From Engraulis encrasicolus (taxonomy: Eukaryota > Chordata > Actinopteri > Clupeiformes > Engraulidae), in NCBI RefSeq assembly GCF_034702125.1, contig NC_085880.1, positions 16,593,148 to 16,657,147 on the forward strand: 64,000 nt of DNA, given 5' to 3'. The notes under the pieces were generated by a model. The model worked only from the letters and a program-made list of their open reading frames with translations. It was not told the DNA's origin and did not search any database. Positions 28,808 through 41,931 of the stretch are shown here, piece after piece. A program made the translations under genes and the position numbers. Positions within the stretch are counted from its first letter, which is position 1. Each line of letters opens with the position of its first letter.

Positions 28808-29218
28808 CAGGCCCAGATGAAGATAACTTGGGGCCCCGACACTACAGGTTCCTGTGGGGGCCTCCGTAGGGCAAATTTCGCGCGAAATGTACATAGACAG
28901 TGTCATAATTACGAGCTAAGGAATTAAGGATAATATGTATACCAACTGTACTCAACATGACAAATTGTGTTTTTCATTATCACATCTTGTCACAATTCTG
29001 CATTTTTTTCACTTTTGGCCAATCAGGGGGCCCATATTTAGCCTGTGGGGGCCCCATGGCAGGTGGGGGCCCTAAGGCTGCAGCCACATCTAGCCTGTGG
29101 GGGTCCCATGGTAGGTGGGGGCCCTAGGCTGCAGCCATATCTAACCTGTGGGGGCCCCATGGCAGGTGGGGGCCCTAAGACTGCAGCCATATCTAGCCTG
29201 TGCGTTACTCCGGCCCTG
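28808..29218. mobile_element. hAT-like MITE with internal tandem repeat
   Basis: Ends CAGGCCCAGATG and TTACTCCGGCCCTG. Flanks ctggtgaa (28800-28807) and ctggtgag (29219-29226) match at 7 of 8 bases. The interior 29040-29200 has three imperfect copies of a unit of about 57 bp containing gcctgtgggg and ggtgggggcccta. It is not coding, although frames cross it on both strands. Confidence 0.6.
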
Positions 29219-29226
29219 CTGGTGAG

Positions 29227-30177
29227 GATGCACATTTTCTTTCTTGCCTTCCAGACTGCACTGTTGTTTTGTGAGGGACGGTTTGACACATCCCTGCTGT
29301 GATGGCTCTCACTAATAGCTCTTGTGTTTTAGCAGGCTGTCAGAAGGTGCCCCTTAAAACTGCACTCAAACTTCACGGCAGAATATTTCACGAGCAAGTC
29401 TTCTTGCCAGCATCAAATCACAGTTACATCCAATGACCCCAGAGTGTCCTGTGAGGAGTGTGGTCATGCTGCATGTGTCCAATAAGGCAGCTTTGGGATT
29501 TGGAGATTATCGTGTTCTATGAGTGTTTGTGTCTGATGGAGGTTGCAGAAGTTCTGCCTGTTAGTGGAAAAATAATGAAGAATTTGTTATTTTCTTAACC
29601 TTAGGTTAGGTTGTCAGGCTTGTAGCTCAAAGGTGCCCTGCAAGGAGTGTCTGAATGAAGCGAAGGACAGCACTCTTCAGATTTTTCTTTGGTTATTCGC
29701 TATTGCAAAAACAACAGCGAACTAGTTATGTTCTTAACCTTAAAGCCATGTATTTTGTTTCAGTGATGTATCAACAATGCTGCCATGGGCAAGCGGGAGT
29801 CATGGTGTCAGGCTTGCAACGCAAAGGTTGCTGGCTCAATTACCAATACCACCAGCATGCTTATGGGAGTTATAGACCGGCTCTCTCCCCTATCCTTCTC
29901 TATGTCTGAGGTACCCTGATTATGGTACTGTCCCCCTGCACTGCTTTGGGAATGCTCACGCCTTGGGATGCCCCTTTCGACGGTTGAGGCAAAATGTATT
30001 TCAGTTGTATGCACTGATGTGCCGTGCCACAGTGACACTGAGATTGGGTCGTTTAATTTACTTTGGAGGAACAAGCTGCCTTTCTTTGGCGTGAGTGTGT
30101 CCTTCTTCCTCCAGCCTGTAGGGCACCTAAAGAGGAAAAATACATAGTGTTGCCTTATTATTGCAGATTATTGATTG
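29227..30177. other. Intronic region with a possible tRNA-derived SINE near 29785-29960
   Basis: gggcaagcgggagtcatggt and the B-box-like gttgctggctcaattac resemble a tRNA-derived SINE head, followed by ctctctcccctatccttctc. This is a weak resemblance. The rest is unremarkable. Confidence 0.35.
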
Positions 30178-30185
30178 TTCAGTAT

Positions 30186-30399
30186 TAGAGGTGCTCCGAT
30201 CACCATTTTTTGGCCCGATCACCGATACCGATCACCAAAAATCTTTATCTGCCGATCACCGATCATTGCCGATCACAGAAATTATTTCCTATTTTTTTAA
30301 TAGCCTATTAATTAACCTTATTGAATACCATTTCTGCCCATAAACCAATCAATCTTAATTTGCACATGTTGCTTTCACAATGTAGGCCTATTATTACGC

Positions 30400-30431
<32 letters not shown>

Positions 30432-30434
30432 GGC

Positions 30435-30476
<42 letters not shown>

Positions 30477-31688
30477 CTTTCAGCTCTTTCAGACTAGTGT
30501 TGGTAATATAGCCTACAAGTAAGTCTACAGTATTAATCAATTTATAAGTTATTGCATATAATTACTAAACTATTTAAGATTGAATTGAAACTGAAACATT
30601 ACATCAATTTATAAGTCATTGCATATAATTACTAAACTATTTAAGATTGAATTGAAGCTCAGACACCTGGATCTCAGTCTCTCGTCTTCTGCATACGAGA
30701 AAAAACCCTGTCGCTTTAAATGAGCAGCCTCGTGAGGAGAGCCCCTCCCCTCTCTGTCACTCACTGTCCACAGCTGCAGTGCTCCGCGACCGTTCTGAGT
30801 CTGAGCTCTCTCCCTCTCCCCTCACCTGTCGCCGTTTGGCGTTTCGGAGACTATCAAAACTAATCGACTGACTGTCAATTACAACGTTGAAAACAATAAC
30901 GTTGCCATGCTTGTGCGGACAACGTGAACTTGTCGCGTGCTGGCCGAGGCAACTACACAGGTTATAACGCAAAATGGCTAACTGGCGAGAAGTAGTCTAT
31001 CGCAAATTACATTGTGACTGAAAAACTTGAGATTCTACATAGGCCTACACAAAACAAGAAAAAAACTTCCCTTGAAAGAACAGGCAACACGCACAACACA
31101 GCGTGTCTGCGAGGAAAGCTCTTTCTCTGTAACACTGTCATAGATTGTAGAATTCCCTGCACAGACTCATTGAGTTTCACACCGTCCACTCTCCCTCTGT
31201 TCGGTGTTGCAGCGACTACAAACGAATGACCTGACTGTCCATTAGGCTACAACTTTAAAAACAATACCGTTGATGATTGTTTTGGAAACGTTTAGTTGTT
31301 GCGTGCTGACAGGCTGTAACTCAAAATAGCGAACATGGCGAGACTGACACGTCATTCTCAAATTACAAGTCATGTAAACGGCGCATGGATCGGAAAATCA
31401 GATCATTGTTGATGCAGATTATATGATTATAAATGGTGAAAATGAAGGAAGGAATCCCAAAAAGTTAAAGACAGGTAAAGATGCCTTATTTTGGTGCAGC
31501 AGCTGTGCAGAGCCAGCACCTAGGCTACATGCAGGCAGCGCCAGGTGTAAAGGCAAAATGGTTGCGTGAGGAATTTAATATCTCTGGATCGGTTTTTTGA
31601 TCGACATGTTTTTCCGATCACCGATCAGGCTATTTTTGGCCATTATCGGCCGGTCATGATCGGCTGCCGAGCAATCGGAGCACCTCTA
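30186..31688. mobile_element. hAT transposon, 1,503 bp, perfect 8-bp target duplication
   Basis: Terminal inverted repeat TAGAGGTGCTCCGATC / ATCGGAGCACCTCTA. The octamer ttcagtat lies at 30178-30185 and 31689-31696. Subterminal repeats of 'ccgatcacc' occur at both ends. It holds an ATT microsatellite (30406-30475) and a 66-bp tandem duplication (about 30538-30603 and 30604-30659). No transposase frame was recognised, so it is probably non-autonomous. Confidence 0.9.
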
Positions 31689-31696
31689 TTCAGTAT

Positions 31697-33025
31697 TAGT
31701 CTTTCAGAAATTGCCGTTCTGGTCTTTGGTCTTGCATAACTCGAATCCTACAACGGCTCCGAAAAAAATCAATCCACAAGGGGGAAATGCAGCTCCAGTT
31801 TTACTATAGCCATAAAGTTCAACTCACGCTGCACTTAAACCAGAACAATGGGCCTTACTTTGAATTATTCAAAAGGGTTGAATGTTATGGGAAGCTTTAC
31901 TGATGTAAATTTTTACCAGTTGATTGCATGGCTTTGCATAAAGGCTGAATGGCCATTCATGTAGCATGTTCATAAAGCATCATGCATGTACATGCATGGT
32001 ATATTGATGTAGGTTGACATCCCTAGTGGCATAGTAAGTGTATATGAACTGGATGGATATAGAATGCCTCCAGCAACCCCAAAGGAATAACCTCATAACT
32101 TTTTTAAATGATTGTAGGGAACTTAACATTCATCTGCGTTTTTCTTACTGTCACACAAGCTGTTTTCTTTACATTGATTGAAAATACATTTTGAAATATA
32201 AATTCTAGGAGTCTAATTTGTTTTCTCTATCGTCTATTGTCATTTCTGAATAATTTATAAATCAAAAAGAGGCATTTGGTTTACACCTTTACAGTGGCGG
32301 AACGGAAGCCTCTTGTTTATTCCACTAAGCTGTTTTATCTTGTGGCGATGGTGGTTAGTATCCTCTGAAATGCATAATGCATGCTTGCACACATACACAT
32401 CCTCTGCAGGGTGCACTGGGGAGGGAGGCAGGAGTAGGTTGCTTAGAGCATGGGGGGTGTGGTGTGCCATGGGGGAGTGACTATCTGAATCACAAGTAAT
32501 CTGAAAGCAAAACAACAAACCAGCAAGACCTGTGTTGGCATACGTGGGTGTATGTGGGCACATGTTTATGTGAGTTTGTGTAGTGTACGTGTGTGTGTGG
32601 GGGGGGGGGGGGGGGGGGGCACACGAATGCGAGTGGATTTCTGCATGCATGCTTGTGGATGTGTGTGTCAGTGCTTCTCTGTGCATAGACAACTCTCTTC
32701 CATTTGCGCCGTAGCCTGTGGCGTGTGTTTTCTTTGTTTGCCATCAAATTTGATTGACAATTCAAGTCCTCTTAGTTTCCTTATTATTTCTAGACTGCAC
32801 AATTTGCTTAATATGTGATTTTGCCCCCTGAAAATGTTAAATTAAAATCCCCAAGAATGGAGGCTTGAAAGATGTCAGTTTTATTACACAGCTGCACAAA
32901 GCTGATTGAACACTGGGAAGGGGAAGTTGGGGATTGAAATGCCTGCTGCTCATTGTGGATTGACGAGGCTTGAGCCTTGCACAGGCTTTCCTTGACGGAT
33001 GGCATTGAATTAGAACTTGAGAAAA
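31697..33025. other. Intronic, with a 21-base G homopolymer
   Basis: 32599-32619 is an uninterrupted run of G following a GT stretch, a probable length-error site in sequencing. Otherwise nothing was recognised. Confidence 0.6.
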
Positions 33026-33703
33026 ACTAGATGTAGGCCTGTCACGATTACAAATTTTGCCAGACGATAAATTGGCCAAGAAATGATTGCGATAATCGAT
33101 AATATTGTCTCTCTCGCCATTTTCAAACAATATAATGTGCAATAAAAAACACTGCTATGCAAGGTGCGGCCTCCTTCTTGAAACATTGAATTTAACATTT
33201 GGGCCACCACCCTTAGAGGTTTAAATTATTAAGATTGACGCCTGCTCCAAGAAGAAATGTGACAAACAATATAATGACGATAGGATAAAAATGCAATAAA
33301 AATGTGACTACACCCCTTCATATTTTTAAAAGCATCACGGCGGGGGATATATATATGTTTTTAATTACATCCTCATGGAGCACAATAGGCTATAAAAATA
33401 CTTTTTTGTATTTATTATTAGGGTAAGTTATATAGTCTTTCTTTAATATTTTATATTATTTATAATAATTATTTTATAATTATTTATATTTCTCAAGCAC
33501 ACTGAATGGCTTGTAGGCCTATCCATGGTGTGATGTAAAATAACCTACTATTGATGGGGTATTGTTATTTCACAAATTATTACTTAGACAGCTTATTTCA
33601 ACAAAATGCACGTTGTTACTAGCTAATTGTCAATCAAAACTCAAATCAGCCCTGTTAAAGACATTTCAACATCAGCAAAAAGCAAAAGAGCATGAACAGA
33701 CGC

Positions 33704-34062
33704 TAGGGATGCAAACGATTAATCGACTTTAGTCGTATCGTAATGTAAAAAACATTAATCGCAATTAATCGACAATTCAAGTGACAAGAGACCCAGGTGA
33801 AATGAGCATGTGAAGAGTGTGTGAAAAGGGGTGTGAATAGTGGAAATATTTAAATCACTTTTGGATTAAAGAATTGAAATAGAATTCATTTAAATGTGGT
33901 ATTTTATCTCAATTTTTAATTAAAATGTTTAGATTTAGTAGTTTTTTTTTTCGACAAACATTGAGATTTCGTGGGGAAAACGCAGCTTATCAATTAATCG
34001 TAAGTCGATCGATAAGGCTATCAACTAATGACTAATGAATTAATCGATAATTTGCATCTCTA
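33704..34062. mobile_element. hAT MITE, 359 bp, nested, perfect 8-bp target duplication
   Basis: Starts TAGGGATGCAAACGATTAAT and ends AATTTGCATCTCTA. The octamer acagacgc lies at 33696-33703 and 34063-34070. 'attaatcga' motifs are repeated in both subterminal regions. It sits inside the 33034-34998 element and therefore inserted later. Confidence 0.92.
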
Positions 34063-34091
34063 ACAGACGCACAAGTTCCAGGTGCAGGCAG

Positions 34092-34093
34092 CG

Positions 34094-34164
<71 letters not shown>
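34092..34164. repeat. (CT)n microsatellite
   Basis: CT tract with two gctc interruptions, inside a hAT element. Confidence 0.95.
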
Positions 34165-35156
34165 CCTCCCTCCCCAACCTTCGACTGGAACAAGTTGCAA
34201 TTCTGTGCACTTTAAACTCCTTTATGAACGCCCATACATTGATTCTTATGAGTAAACTTGTAGCCATGCCTCTGTTTAGATACTGAAGCATTTTCCCCTG
34301 CATGCTCAGCCGTTCAAATTCTCCTGGTGTTCTCCGATTGCGGACTGCCTACTCATATTGTTAGGTCTAAATAAACAACAAATATAGCGAAAATCACAAA
34401 AAGACCAAACAACGACTGAGGACTTGGAGGCGCATTGAAATAATAGGAGAAACTCGGCGAGGTTTAAAATAAAAGCCTCAGAGCAAGTTTGGCGCGAGTG
34501 TACCACTATTTCATGTTTGCCCAAGCACGTCTTCGTCGTGGATATTGGGTTGCTGCGCATGTTTCAAAATGAACACTTGCCTCCGTGTCAGAGCTGTTCA
34601 TTCCCCTCTCTGAGGAACGTTGCAGATGCTGATTGAGACTGGAAGAATATTGCGCTCCTAGAGTCTCTAGCGCTGATTCTTTGTCGAGGCTTGTAAGCGA
34701 CGCACGGTAACACTAACGTTCTATTTCAAAGACGCAAGTAGTCAGATCAATGCACCTTTTTTCAACCAGAACTGCACTGAAACTTTAAATTACACCAACA
34801 TTTAAGCGTCATTGCGCTGCGTTGGCATATAACGCACCATCAGTATCTAGTCTTAGGGCTACGGTAGAGAAAGAGAGAGAGGGAAAGATTAACATCACGC
34901 AAATAACTTATCGTAACTTATCGGGGCAAGAAAAGTGATCGTTCTTGTAAAAAGTTAGCGTACTGTTTATTGACTTATTGAATATCGTGACAGGCTTAAC
35001 TAGATGCATCCGCCCATCCCATCTGCTCTGTTGCAATCTGTTGCAGTTTCCTACCCTTTCCTAAAAGGGTGAGGAAATCTTCCAAGGGCCATACTAATCA
35101 GTTGCATTTTCCTAACCGTCCATTCAGGGATGAGGAAGTCCTCCAAGGGCCCTATA

Positions 35157-37720
35157 GTCTAGTCGTGATCCCCATAGGCCCCTATACTGAACCCAGAAAT
35201 GTTGAGTACCCTAAAGTTTTATTGCAGAAATGTCATCTATAGGTCAAATGAAGGGGATTTAGCTTGGTTGCCCAAAGTTGCACTTTGGGCAATTTGCGTA
35301 ATTAGCATAAATATATCGTTAAGGTTAAGACTACTGTAGGTGAATAGGCAAAAAAACTTAAATCATAGATATCACCTTGAAACTTTCTCAGTTGATTACT
35401 GGTGATAAGAGAAGAAAAAAATGTATTGGAAGTTTTCTGTATTTTGATGTTTAGATATGCAAATGAGGGCATGAATCATCAATTATGCCCTGATTTGCTT
35501 ACAGAGGAAATCAGCTTTTCATGGTAAAACCAGACTCAAAATTATTTTTCTGTGGGTAAAATATGTATATTTGAGGGTTGAGTTAGTGAAAACCTTTTGA
35601 GGACCCTGGTCAAGAAGTAGTTTGACATGTACCGTAAATTGATGAATTAGGTGTTTCATGCTTAACCGCTGTACTCTATGCATGTACATACGTACAGTGA
35701 ACAAATGCAAAAGAGCTACGTATACAAATATCATACAATTGTATCAGTTAAATGTTAATCAATTAATCATGATGGCATTATTCAATAATTTGCATCCCTC
35801 ACCATACCATTTAAAAAGTTTTGGGGGGACCTTATCTTACTAAACAACAAAAATAAACCACACTCAGTTCATAAGGATGAATACCAAGAAGATAATGAAA
35901 CTGAAGAGAGTGTCAAAACAAAATATGGAGATGGTGAAGGCTATGTGGTTGTTCTAAATGTGTTTACATGTGTGCGAGTGCTTACACAATGGTATGCAAT
36001 AATTAATGGAGTAATTCATACCAAACTTGTTCTATTAGGCTCAGGTAAGGACTCTGCTCTGTGCCAGTCAAGTTTATCCACACCATACTCTGTCATCCAT
36101 GTCTATTTGCAGTGCACCAATGCACAAACAAGGCCTGTTCCAAACTGTTCCTAAGGTTGGGAGAATGGAATTGTCCCAAACTGTTTTGATATCCTGAAGC
36201 ATTCAAAGTCCATCTCATTGGAACAATGGGGCCAAGGCCAGCTTCAGAAAACAACCCCACATCATCATTTCACATGCACCAAGTTTCACTTGGCAGTCCA
36301 AAATGTACCCTTCTCCTGGAATCCTCCAAAACTCAGACTTGTCCATCAGATTTCCAGATGCCTGATGCATCACTCCAAAGGCCTCCTGAAGTCTAAAATA
36401 ATCTCCAGTGGCAGTGTGCTTTACACTATAAAATCTGGGGCTTCGCTTAGCACTTGGTGATACATGACTTGGGAGTAGCTTTTTGGTCATGGAAACCCAT
36501 TCCATGAAGCACTCTGCACACTGTATTTGGGCAAATCTGAAGATCACATGAAATTTGGGGCTCTGTAGCAATTGACTGTAGAATGTCTGTGACATCTTTG
36601 CATTATGTCCTCGGTCAGTTTATGTGGCCTGCCACTTCAGAATGGATGAGTTGCTGGTGTTCCCAGTGTCCATTTTCTTATAATAAAGCTGATAGTTGAC
36701 TATGGAATATTTAGAAATGAGAAAAGTTCACAACTGAATTTGTAGCACAGGTGGCATTCTATGAGAATAGAATTCACGCATGAATTCACTGAGCTCCGGA
36801 GAATGGCCCATTCTTTCACAAATGTCTGCATGCCTTAATGCTTGATTTCATACACTTGCAGCCAGGCTAAGTGAATAGGGCACCAGACTCTGATTATTTG
36901 GATGGGTGAGCGTATACTTTTGGTAATAAAATGTAGTTATTCTATATCTTAGTAGTAGTAGGTAGTAGGTAGTGAAAGTGTGCTACAATCAGATTTAGCT
37001 CCAAAACGCTCTGCTACCATATGTGATATTTTAGACATTAAATCCCTTCCAGTAAAAAAGAATTACTAATAATAATTAAGAGTAATTAATAATTAATTAC
37101 TCTTGTATAGTTATTTTGTGTTTGTATACACAAGCATGCTGTAAATAGTTATTCTAAACTGCATGCCTGCATGCTGTGTACATATTATGCAGTAGGCCTA
37201 TGTAATAAATATACTGTATACTGTATATATTTATTGTATGGGGCAATTCCTTAACCTATCCAGGTCAAAACATATTCTTGACCAGGTTCCTCAGAGGGTT
37301 TTCACTAACTCAACCCTGAAATGTACATATTTTACCCACAAAAAAATAATTTTGAGTCTGGTTTTACCATGCAAAGCTGATTTTGTGTGTATGCAAATTA
37401 GGGCATAATTGATTATTCATGCCCTCATTTGCATATCTAAACATCAAAATACAGAAAACTTCCAATACATTTTTTTCTTCTCTTATCACCAGTAATCAAC
37501 TGAGAAAGTTTCAAGGTGATATCTATGATTTAAGTTTTTTTGCCTATTCACCTACAGTAGTCTTAACCTTAACGATATATTTATGCTAATTATGCAAATT
37601 GCCCAAAGTGCAACTTTGGGCAACCAAGCTAAATCCCCTTCATTTGACCTATAGATGACATTTCTGCAATAAAACTTTAGGGTACTCAACATTTCTGGGT
37701 TCATGAAATCACGACTAGAC
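35157..37720 (-). mobile_element. Tc1/mariner-type element with ~450-bp terminal inverted repeats
   Basis: Left inverted repeat 35157-35616 and right 37275-37720 are near-identical reverse complements (for example attgcagaaatgtcatctat on the left). The outermost 13 bases are GTCTAGTCGTGAT. The element is bounded by TA on both sides (35155-35156 and 37721-37722), the Tc1/mariner target. The interior carries a degraded minus-strand transposase. Long-TIR Tc1-like elements are known in fish. Confidence 0.85.
36005..36680 (-). pseudogene. Degraded Tc1-like transposase
   Basis: Cut-and-paste DDE transposase remnant. On the minus strand 36595-36215 includes LGACEMMMWGCF, corresponding to the conserved 'vMVWGCF' block around the second catalytic Asp of Tc1-like enzymes. 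It is followed by sequence equivalent to 'nDNAPVHKA' and 'WPAQSPDLNPIE' that is now broken by stops and frameshifts (the region around 36010-36110, where acttgactggcacagagcag can be recognised). The catalytic motifs are not intact and the protein cannot be made. Confidence 0.75.
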
Positions 37721-37722
37721 TA

Positions 37723-38540
<818 letters not shown>

Positions 38541-38574
38541 CAACACGTACACACACACACACTACAGCACACAG

Positions 38575-39769
38575 GGGTGTCTGCACATGTACTGCAAGAC
38601 TTTTTTTAAACTAGCAGCCAAAGAGACGATGGAAGTCCAAAGGCAAGCAAGTGTGAAGTTGTGTAAAAAAGGCTCCCAGCGCTTCATTAGATTCGCCTCG
38701 GCAGTTACAAGTGGTTGAAAGGTAGCAGAAGGTTTAGGGAGGTTTGTAGAGGCATTGGACAGGCACACTTGCTGTGATAACCACAGGTTTCTGTGCTTTC
38801 GAAATGTTTGGACCCCTTTTCACAAGGGGCTCACAAGGTTCTGGTGTTGTGGCTTTGTTAGCAAGTGATACGCGTGAAGGAGATCGTGATTTTCTAAAAC
38901 TGTGTGAGATGGACATCAGCGTGATCATCTGCCAGGCGCAATATGATGAGAGTGATTTCCAAACAGAAAGCAAGCTTACAATCAACAATTTAAATCAACA
39001 GATAAAGACACACTGAAAAGGTGTCTGATATATAATTTGATGAGATCTAATGCATGTTCTGCATCCTGTGTCTCCAGCATCCTGCCATTTTCAGTTGTTG
39101 CTGTTACTCTGAAATGTAGATCGCTGCTCCTTTATACTAAACATACCTGCTGCCTATGTAATGCTTTGTGAAGTCTCATAAACCTGAAATTCAATATAAT
39201 TTCAACTGATACACAAGTCAACTCTTGAGCGGTTTGTGTGTTTGTTTGTTGCCTGCCAAATGTTAGCAAATTTTGTGAGCCCTGTATGGCATATTTTTCA
39301 AAGAGGTGCCCTTTACGTTAGCTAGGATGTAGTGTGATGTCTGGCGAAGGATGAAACCCTCTGATTTAGCAGTTTTGTGAACTGATACTCTCTAAATCTC
39401 TGAGCTTGTCGACTAATCCTCATCGAGTTTGAAGTTTTCAGTGCTTTGATATTGGACCGTGTGGAACATTTTTAAAGAGCTTTTTGAATGTGTGGGAGAA
39501 TATATGTGCATTTTTCGCGTTACCATTTTGTCTGCTGCTGCATTTTGAATACTGTCTCACTTGAAACGCTTTTTAGATTATTTTGAAGTGCACATTGTTT
39601 GTTGTTCATTCAAGGGCCCTCGGAGACCTCTTTAGTTCCTCTTAAGCCCCAGACATTTGCCATGGCACACTGACTCACAAGCGGCAAGACAGTTCAAAGA
39701 GACCCTTCTCCTTTGACTTCCCCTGAGCCACTTTCACAGACATGAAAATGAGTGGGAGCACCAGGGCTC
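38575..39769. other. Intronic, nothing recognised
   Basis: No exon, RNA gene or transposon ends were identified. Frames such as 38774-39016 are short and featureless. Confidence 0.5.
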
Positions 39770-40040
39770 CGTTCTCTCCCCCCCTCATCATTGTCCTCCT
39801 CTGCCTTCTCCTCATCCTCCTCTTCCTCTACCTCCTCTCTCTCCTCCTACTCCTCTCCTGTCATCACGCTCTTCATCCTCCGCCGTCTCCCCTCCCCCTC
39901 ATCATTGTCCTCCTCTGCCTCCTCCTCCTCCTCCTCCTCCTCGTTCGTCTCTTCCTCTACCTCCTCTTTCTCCTCCTCCTCCTCTCCTCCTCATCCTCCA
40001 CCTCCTCCTCCTCTCCTCCTCATCATTCTCTTCATCCTCC
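39770..40040. repeat. (CTC/CCT)n trinucleotide-rich tract
   Basis: Polypyrimidine on the + strand with CTCCTC units and occasional atcattgtcc. Two similar segments (about 39778-39850 and 39895-39970) look like an imperfect duplication. Ser- and Leu-rich frames are artefacts. Confidence 0.9.
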
Positions 40041-40374
40041 GACGTCTCTCTCCGCAAAAGAAACCCTTCGCATTTAGGATGCTCTCCCCAGCGCGACAAG
40101 CACGTTCATTTGGGATGCTCTCCCTGCGCGACAAGCAACGGTCACCAGGTGGTTTCACACCGCCGCACGCCAAAGTGCCCCATTTCCGAGGCAACTGAAC
40201 CCCTCTTTGTCTGGCTGCTCAGTTGTAACGCCAGCCCGGGCAGGACGCTCCAGGCGCAGCCGGTGGTCCGTGACGCAGCCGGCAGAAGGGAGTGCACAGC
40301 ATGGAGCATGGAGCTGCACTACACAGCATTATGCTGGCTGGCTGGCTGGCTGGCTGGTGATGTTTGTGTGGCGT

Positions 40375-40780
40375 CAGGGCTGCTGACAGCTTTGGCTGGG
40401 CCCCGGGACAAAGGCATCTGATAGGGCTCCAAACCCAATACATACAATGTAATGATGAGGATCCAATTCTGGGCCCCTTCTCTCTCCCTGGCCCCTTTGT
40501 CGTCCTCGCCTTGTCGTCTTCCCTGTGTGGCGTCACAGATGGCGGTGCACTGGGCCACTGCACTGGCCTTCCCATTAGTAGCAAGCAAAGCAATGAGAGA
40601 GAGAGACAGAGAGAGACAGAGACCGTATTAAGTCAATGTGGTGCCCCCTGGGCAGTATACCTCGCAGGTGCCCCCTTTACGATAAATATTAGTAAAGCCT
40701 GTGTCAGCCCTTAAAGTGGTTAAAAATAGCTGGTGCCCCTGGGCCCTGGGCCTCTGGCCCTTATGTATAATACGGCCCTG
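40375..40780. mobile_element. Two abutting MITE fragments
   Basis: 40375-40590 starts CAGGGCTGCTGACAG and is related, in inverted orientation, to 45420-45590 (shared core catacaatgtaatgatga). 40640-40780 ends ACGGCCCTG and reads, on the minus strand, as a CAGGGCCGTATTATACATAA element with no visible partner end. They are separated by a short gagagaca repeat. No target duplications were found. Confidence 0.45.
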
Positions 40781-41931
40781 GAGAGAGAGAGGAGATGAAG
40801 ACATGATCTAAATGAGGTTGTAGCCCTCTAATGCTGCTATACCTTTGTTTTCACATGCTGGAGAGAATAAAATATAAAGAAGAATGAAGAGGAAAGAAGG
40901 GAGTTGGTAAAACTAGAGATAGGGGGTAGTAGGTGAGGATAACAAAACCGAGATCTGTGTGTAGATGTTATGGAAAAGACATGATTGCGAGAACATGGCC
41001 GCAGGAACGATGAATTGAAAACTTGAGATGAAGGGTGATAATGAAATGCCAAATAGCACAGGGGGCAGCATGATGAGACTCACCAGCACAGCTGGTGTTG
41101 AGCTCTGTTCTGTTTTTGATAGAAAAACAAACTCTTTCTTAGACAGGGATTTCTTTGTTGATTTCGCTGTTCACTAGTTTGGCTAAGCCATTCTTAATCC
41201 CTTCACCTAATTTTTTTGTCCAGTGGTAGCCCTGGAGATGAGGTTTGCTAGGCTAGGTTCCCAGGCTCCTCTTTTGAAGTGTGCCAGTCAGCAAACTAGC
41301 CTGGTAAGAGGCTCATCTCTCACTGCTGATTGGTTTGAAAGTTGATCAATTAACTTTCAAAACCCTAATCTGTCTTAACACCTCTTTCACAGCACCATGA
41401 ATGTTAAATAGATAACAACTAAGCTTTACCCCAATAAAATCCCCAGGGTGAAATTATTGCAGGTGTCCGCCTATCCAGCCCCCATGAGAATACTTAAGGG
41501 GTCCCCACTTGCACGGGATTTAACCGACCACATTTAACATGTTTTATTGGCCGCTTAAGTATTCATTTTGGTAGCATCTTACAAGGGCCATAATGCAATC
41601 TCGTTCCCTCATAAAGCCACTATAAAACCCACTGCACTAATGGAGAAGCAAACACAATGAAATACGAAGATGAACGCACAACCAAATAGTCTTGACAAAG
41701 TGATTCAGCTTCCTTCTTACATCATTTGAATCTAGTGATATCAATTTTATTTGGAATAAGTGATGGGGCACCTTTTTGGCCTTTCACCGTGCTTCAAAGA
41801 CAGTACTGCCTTTGAAAGCTCATCAATATTGCACAGGCCAGCTCTTGCTTTGGAGACCTACTGGCCTGGTACACTGTGTTCACCTGCAGTTCAGCTTCCT
41901 GTAAAGCTTGGGCTTGGGCAGCAAGGCCAGG
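40781..41931. other. Intronic, nothing recognised
   Basis: A retroelement-tail-like motif (aatccccagggtgaaatt) occurs near 41440. Nothing else was identified. Confidence 0.5.

Larger units (their letters stand above)
33034..34998. mobile_element. hAT transposon, 1,965 bp, perfect 8-bp target duplication
   Basis: Starts TAGGCCTGTCACGAT and ends ATCGTGACAGGCTTA. The octamer actagatg lies at 33026-33033 and 34999-35006. The subterminal gataatcgataat motif is typical of hAT repeats with this terminus. It contains a younger hAT MITE (33704-34062) and a CT microsatellite (34092-34164). No intact transposase was seen. Confidence 0.9.
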
